From: Streptomyces xanthochromogenes
Lineage (GTDB): Bacteria; Actinomycetota; Actinomycetes; Streptomycetales; Streptomycetaceae
DNA length: 64,000 nt
Assembly: GCF_014650455.1 (NCBI RefSeq)
Contig: NZ_BMUZ01000002.1
Location: 532,595 to 596,594 of the forward strand
Direction: 5' to 3'
Shown: positions 59,954-64,000 of the stretch, in pieces
How positions within the stretch are numbered: position 1 is the stretch's first letter
How the letters are laid out: every line of letters begins with the position of its first letter
Translations under genes and position numbers: made by a program
Notes under the pieces: generated by a model
The model's database searches: none
Told to the model about the DNA's origin: nothing
Seen by the model: the letters and a program-made list of their open reading frames with translations, nothing else

Positions 59954-62446
59954 TCACTGTTTGAGCCGTGCCTTCGTGAAGCGTGTCGGTTCGGCCGCCG
60001 TCGGATCCTCCGGCCACGGGTGCTTGGGGTAGCGGCCGCGCAACTCGGCGCGGACCGCCCGATAGCCGTCGCGCCAGAAGTTCGCGAGGTCCGCGGTGAC
60101 CGCTGCGGGCCGCCCGGCGGGGGAGAGCAGATGGACGAGCACCGGCACGCCCGCCACCGTCGGCGTGCCGTCCAGGCCGAACATCTCCTGCAACTTGACG
60201 GCGAGGACCGGCTGTTCGCCCCCGTACTCCACCCGTATCCGTGAACCGCTGGGCACCTGAATGCGTTCGGGGGCCAGCTCGTCCAGCCGGGCCGCCTCCC
60301 CGGTCGCCCACGGCAGCAGCCGGTTGAGCGCGACTCCCGCCTCGATCCGGCCGAGGTCGGCTCGGCGCCGGGCCCGCGACAGCTCGGGTTCCAGCCACGC
60401 GTCGGGCCGGGCGAGCAGGGCCGCGTCGCGGACATCGGGCCAGGGCTCCCCGAGCACCCGGTGCAAAAAGGCGAGCCGCTCCCGCAGGCCCTGCGCGTCA
60501 CGGGTCCAGCGCAGCAGGCCGAGGCCGTCCCGCGCCAGGCCGTCGAGCAGCGCGTCCCGCACGAGCGCGGCATCCGCGTTCTTCAGCGGGCGTACGGACA
60601 GCTCGACCGCGCCGAGCCGCGCCACCCGGCGGGCGACGACGTCCCCGTCCTCCCAGCGCACTTCCTCGCCCTCCGACAGGAGGTGCCCCGCGGCGAGACG
60701 GGCGGTCTGTTCGTCGACGACGGCGGCGAGCCGGACCCGGGCCGAGGCCGCCTGCACCGGGCGGTCGGCGACGGCGACCGCCAGCCAGTCCGCCGTGGCG
60801 AGCCCCGAACCCTGCGTCACCTCGGCGCCGGTGCCGGACGCCATCAGGAAGGAGCCGCCGCCGCGGGCACGTGCCACCCTTTCCGGGAACGCGAGGGCCG
60901 CGACGAGCCCGGCGGCGGACTCGGCGGAGCCGCGCTCGGGATGGCTTCCGGCGGCGGAGGTCAGTCGCCGCACCTCCTGGAGCCAGCGTGCCGCGTACCC
61001 GTCGCCGCCCCGGCGCGCGGTGCGCCAGGCCGCCGCCAGGTCGTCCCCGTACTCCCGCGGCGGCTCCTCGCTGAGCAGGGCCACCACCTCGGCGGCCCGT
61101 CGACCGCCCACCTCCGTGGCGCCGTCGAGCAGGGCCCGGGCGAGCCGGGGGTGCAGGCCGACGCGGGCCATCCGGTCGCCCCGGTCGGTGGCGCGGCCCT
61201 GGTCGTCCACCGCGCCGATCGCCGTCAGGACCGAACGGGCCGCGGCCATCGCGCCGGCCGGCGGCGCGTCGAGCAGGGCGAGGCCGTCCGCCGACGGGTC
61301 GCCCCAGCAGGCGGCCTGGAGGGCGAAGGCGGCCAGGTCGGCGACCTTGATCTCGGGTGCCGGGAAGCGGGGCAGGCGGATGTTCTCCGCCTCGGTCCAG
61401 CAGCGGTACACCGCGCCCGGTGCCTCACGCCCGGCCCGGCCCGCGCGCTGGCGGGCCGCCGCCCGGGAGGCCCGTACCGTCGTGAGTGCGCCGAGACCCC
61501 GGGCATGGTCGACCCGCGGCTCGCGGGCGAGGCCGCAGTCCACGACCACCCGCACCCCGGGCACCGTCAGGGAGGACTCGGCGACCGCGGTGGCGAGCAC
61601 CACCCGCCGCCCTTCGGACCCGGCGAGCACCGCGTCCTGCACGGCGGCCGGCGCCCGGCCGTGCACCTGGAGCACCTCGACGCCCGACAGATCTCCCAAC
61701 TGCCTTGCCACGCGGGCGATTTCACCCACGCCGGGCAGGAAGCACAGCACATCGCCGTCCCGCTCGGCCAGCGCGCGGCGCACCGTGGTGGCCACGTGCG
61801 AGAGCAGTGCCGGGTCCACCCGCATCCCGTGGGGCGGCCGGACGGGCTGCGCGGGCGGCGCCCACACCACCTCCACGGGGTGGGCGACCCCGGCCGCCTC
61901 GACGACCGGCGCGTCCCCGAGCAGCCGGGCCCAGCCCTCGGCATCCGTCGTCGCCGACGCGGCGAGCAGGCGCAGCTCCGGCCGCAGCGCCGCGCGCACG
62001 TCGAGGAGGAAGGCGGCGACGGTGTCCGCGTCGAGATGGCGCTCGTGACATTCGTCGAGCACCACGACGTCGACTCCGCTCAACTCCTGGTCGCGCTGCA
62101 GGCGTTGGAGGAGCACGCCGGTGGTGACGACCTCGACGACGGTGTCGGCGCCGACGGAACGCTCCCCGCGCACGGTGAAGCCGACCCGCTCGCCCGTCCG
62201 CTCGCCGAGCAGCCACGCCATCCGGCGCGCGGCGGCCCGGGCCGCGATCCGGCGCGGCTCGGCGACTATCACCCGACGCACGGGGCCGGCCCCGACCAGC
62301 CCCGCGAGCACCAGGGGCACGAGGGTGGTCTTGCCGGTGCCGGGCGGGGCGCACAGCACGGCCGTGCCGTGGCCGTCGAGTGCGTCGAGCAGCTCGGGCA
62401 CGGCCTCGCGTACGGGGAGGGCGTCGAGTGCGGCGGTTCGGATCAT
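59954..62446 (-). CDS. hrpB: ATP-dependent RNA helicase HrpB
   Basis: 830 aa, ATG 62446. DEAH-box helicase: APPGTGKT (33-40), RIAARAAARRMAWLLGE, DECHERH (131-137, DExH), SATTDAEGWARLL, then QRAGRAGREAPG (motif VI) and the HrpB-specific C-terminal domain ending GRYPKHPWPEDPT. HrpB is a broad bacterial helicase of unclear RNA target. Stands alone; start is well supported. Confidence 0.95.
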   Translation of the reverse strand: MIRTAALDALPVREAVPELLDALDGHGTAVLCAPPGTGKTTLVPLVLAGLVGAGPVRRVIVAEPRRIAARAAARRMAWLLGERTGERVGFTVRGERSVGADTVVEVVTTGVLLQRLQRDQELSGVDVVVLDECHERHLDADTVAAFLLDVRAALRPELRLLAASATTDAEGWARLLGDAPVVEAAGVAHPVEVVWAPPAQPVRPPHGMRVDPALLSHVATTVRRALAERDGDVLCFLPGVGEIARVARQLGDLSGVEVLQVHGRAPAAVQDAVLAGSEGRRVVLATAVAESSLTVPGVRVVVDCGLAREPRVDHARGLGALTTVRASRAAARQRAGRAGREAPGAVYRCWTEAENIRLPRFPAPEIKVADLAAFALQAACWGDPSADGLALLDAPPAGAMAAARSVLTAIGAVDDQGRATDRGDRMARVGLHPRLARALLDGATEVGGRRAAEVVALLSEEPPREYGDDLAAAWRTARRGGDGYAARWLQEVRRLTSAAGSHPERGSAESAAGLVAALAFPERVARARGGGSFLMASGTGAEVTQGSGLATADWLAVAVADRPVQAASARVRLAAVVDEQTARLAAGHLLSEGEEVRWEDGDVVARRVARLGAVELSVRPLKNADAALVRDALLDGLARDGLGLLRWTRDAQGLRERLAFLHRVLGEPWPDVRDAALLARPDAWLEPELSRARRRADLGRIEAGVALNRLLPWATGEAARLDELAPERIQVPSGSRIRVEYGGEQPVLAVKLQEMFGLDGTPTVAGVPVLVHLLSPAGRPAAVTADLANFWRDGYRAVRAELRGRYPKHPWPEDPTAAEPTRFTKARLKQ

Positions 62447-62745
62447 GCGCTCAGTGTCGTACGTCCCGGCGGGCCGTGTTCCGCTCCGTCCACAGGGACG
62501 GTGTGGTGGTATGACTAACTCCGGGTAACGGGCACCGGCCCGATCGGGCCGACTCCGGGCCGACTCCGGACAGCGGGCGCCCGGCCCGGTCGGCCCCGCC
62601 TCGCAGCGGGCCGCGCATCACGGCCCCTCGCGCGGGGGCGCCGCCGCGATGCCCGACCGAAGTCCCGCCCGGGCCCGATGTCCCGCCCGGACCCGAACTT
62701 CCGCCAGCACGCGCTTCCGCCGACCCACGAGATGTGCGGGCGTGG
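62447..62745. other. Gene-free gap
   Basis: GC-rich sequence between the hrpB start and the methyltransferase stop. An ORF on the minus strand here is Gly/Arg/Ser-rich and looks like background. I see no RNA gene or repeat. Confidence 0.4.
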
Positions 62746-63585
62746 TCAGTCCCGTACACACACGAAGATCGCCGTCCCGGGGATCAGATTGCCCCGCAGC
62801 GGGGACCAGCCGCCCCACTCCTGCGCGTTCCAGGACGGCCACTCCGGCTCGACCAGATCCTGTAGGCGGAACCCGCCCGCCACCACGTCCCGCACCCGGT
62901 CGCCCAGCGTGCGGTGGTGCTCCACATAGACCGCGTTGCCGTTGTCGTCCTGCTCGACATAGGGCGTGCGGTCGAAATAGGAGGCCGCGACGGACAGGCC
63001 CTCGGGGCCCGGCTCGTCCGGGAACGCCCAGCGGACGGGGTGGGTGACCGAGAAGATCCAGCGGCCACCGGGCCGCAGCACCCGGCGCACCTCGCGGAAC
63101 ACCTTCACCGGGTCCGCCACGAAGGGGACCGCCCCGTACGCCGAGCACGCCAGGTCGAAGGACCCGTCCGCGAAGGGCAGGGCGCTCGCGTCCGCCTCGA
63201 TCAGCGGGAACGCGCCGCCGTCGATACGGAGCGCGTGCTGGAGCTGGCGGTGCGAGAGGTCGAGGGCGACCGGGCGGGCACCCTGGGCGGCCAGCCAGCG
63301 CGAGCACTGGGCCGCTCCCGCGCCGATCTCCAGGACGTCGAGACCCGCCAGGGACTCCGCCGGCCCGAGGAGGCGGGCATCCGCCTCGTCCAGGCCCTCG
63401 GGGCCCCACACGAACCGGTCGTCGCCGAGGAACGCCCCGTGATCGGTCTGGTACTCGTCGGCGTTGCGGTCCCACCAGCTGCGACTGGCTCGGCTGCTCT
63501 CCGTGTCCCCGGCGGTACGCCGGGTCGCCTGCGGCTCGAAATCGGGCCCGTCCTCGGACTCGTACGCTTGGATCTCTTGGCTCAT
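62746..63585 (-). CDS. SAM-dependent methyltransferase (type 11)
   Basis: 279 aa, ATG 63585. Motif I EIGAGAAQCSRWL (86-98), post-I acidic DLS, motif II ADASALPFADGSFDLACSAYGAVPFVADPV and motif III VLRPGGRWIFSVTHPVRWAFPDEPG. N-terminal WWDRNADEYQTDHGAFLGDDRFVWGPEGL is a hallmark of a Streptomyces-conserved group. Substrate unknown. It lies upstream of rpsA, transcribed away from it. Confidence 0.88.
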   Translation of the reverse strand: MSQEIQAYESEDGPDFEPQATRRTAGDTESSRASRSWWDRNADEYQTDHGAFLGDDRFVWGPEGLDEADARLLGPAESLAGLDVLEIGAGAAQCSRWLAAQGARPVALDLSHRQLQHALRIDGGAFPLIEADASALPFADGSFDLACSAYGAVPFVADPVKVFREVRRVLRPGGRWIFSVTHPVRWAFPDEPGPEGLSVAASYFDRTPYVEQDDNGNAVYVEHHRTLGDRVRDVVAGGFRLQDLVEPEWPSWNAQEWGGWSPLRGNLIPGTAIFVCVRD

Positions 63586-63729
63586 CGTGTCCGTCGTTGT
63601 AGTTTGCGCGGAACGCGACCTCGCTTCGCGAAGCTTCTCGAAAGAGGTCTGCGGGGCCCATCGTGGCCTCGGGGAACCTTAGTTGTGCCGGTAATGCGGG
63701 GATCCGCCCCGGGTGTGCGCCTTCGCGCA

Positions 63730-63758
63730 TTGACCGTGTCCGGCTGCCCCCGTATGCT
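63730..63758 (+). promoter_or_regulatory. Predicted principal sigma (HrdB) promoter of rpsA
   Basis: TTGACC (63730-63735), a 17-bp spacer and TATGCT (63753-63758) match the vegetative consensus. Start about 63765, giving a leader of about 195 nt to the ATG. The leader (63765-63958) has GCGC-rich dyads and may be autoregulated by S1 as in E. coli (inference). Confidence 0.75.
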
Positions 63759-63958
63759 ACAAGTTGCGCTGCGAGCCTGCGCACCTCAGACGTAGCAGGC
63801 GCGCTTCCATCTGTTGTATGTCCCCTCGGTTGTCGAGGCGCCATCCGGACCGACCCGGATCGGCGCTTCCCAGGCTGTCCGGCTTCTGCAGAGGCGATAC
63901 GGGCTCTCGGCGTGGCAGTACCTACGACTTTCTGTCCGTAACCGGAGCCCTTTCCCAC

Positions 63959-64000
63959 ATGACGAGCAGCACCGAGACCACCGCCACCACTCCGCAGGTT
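63959..64000 (+). CDS. rpsA: 30S ribosomal protein S1, N-terminal start
   Basis: ATG 63959 then TSSTETTATTPQV, the conserved start of Streptomyces S1 (14 codons in the window). S1 helps load mRNA on the 30S subunit. A strong promoter lies upstream. Only the first codons are seen; identity rests on these and the long promoter-leader layout. Confidence 0.85.
   Translation, partial: MTSSTETTATTPQV

Noticed and set aside
62451..62759. 102-codon ORF upstream of hrpB
   Set aside because: Gly/Ser/Arg-rich with no recognisable ribosome-binding site; likely background.
1..64000. CRISPR array or rRNA operon
   Set aside because: No regularly spaced repeats and no rRNA-like sequence seen on either strand.

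Overview
The window reads as a high-GC actinomycete chromosome, almost certainly Streptomyces. Coding is very dense, third codon positions are strongly G or C, GTG and TTG starts are common, and there are many Tat and lipoprotein signals. The right half carries a typical Streptomyces core order: pyk, tRNA, pdtaR (ANTAR regulator), livFGMHK, polA, a lytic transglycosylase, hrpB, rpsA. All assignments come from reading the translations, motifs and spacing; no database search was run.

Layout. 1-2.5 kb: an EchA20-type steroid-ring hydrolase (cut by the window edge) divergent from two SDR genes, with a nested palindrome between them. 2.6-3.1 kb: a secreted guanyl-specific RNase of the RNase Sa type. 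3.2-10.3 kb: a phosphonate catabolism and uptake locus. A TmpA/PhnY-like dioxygenase overlaps a PhnZ/TmpB-like HD oxygenase. These face an operon for a binding protein, two permeases, an ATPase, a HAD phosphatase and a GntR/UTRA regulator. The same 16-bp palindrome lies in front of both transcription units. 10.7-13.6 kb: a putative zinc metallopeptidase and a NarL-type two-component pair.

13.7-19.4 kb is the most unusual part. It is a six-gene operon of a group II PLP decarboxylase, a PaaK-like adenylate-forming enzyme and four tandem, divergent AidA/PixA-like small proteins. A 1.2-kb leader containing a purine-rich tract follows, then a Tat-exported GH101 endo-alpha-N-acetylgalactosaminidase. 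A GH35 beta-galactosidase with a divergent AraC regulator lies further on (28.5-31.3 kb). PixA of Xenorhabdus is reported to bind galactose, so a galactose or mucin-glycan theme is possible but is inference.

23.7-28.3 kb is a decayed mobile island. It holds a capsid C-terminal fragment, two HNH endonuclease remnants (one frameshifted), a truncated large serine recombinase, a small ORF containing a DnaK-like segment, two paralogous small secreted two-cysteine proteins, a tRNA-like sequence with an aberrant anticodon arm, and several strong dyads. Copies of a dispersed intergenic repeat border this island and recur at 10.4 and 31.6 kb.

31.3-42 kb: chorismate mutase, aminopeptidase N, an orphan desA/desB-like siderophore pair without desC/desD, a Tat-exported 5'-nucleotidase, a SIMPL protein and pyruvate kinase. 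42-49.5 kb: an HTH/LAGLIDADG-like protein, a class I-shaped tRNA with a Leu CAA anticodon, the ANTAR regulator PdtaR and the branched-chain amino acid transporter. 49.9-64 kb: a lipoprotein, a thioesterase, a YdeP-type molybdenum oxidoreductase, polA, a lytic transglycosylase, a 51-aa membrane protein, a DUF3068 protein, hrpB, a methyltransferase and the start of rpsA. Synonymous-site composition changes abruptly inside pyk and inside pdtaR.
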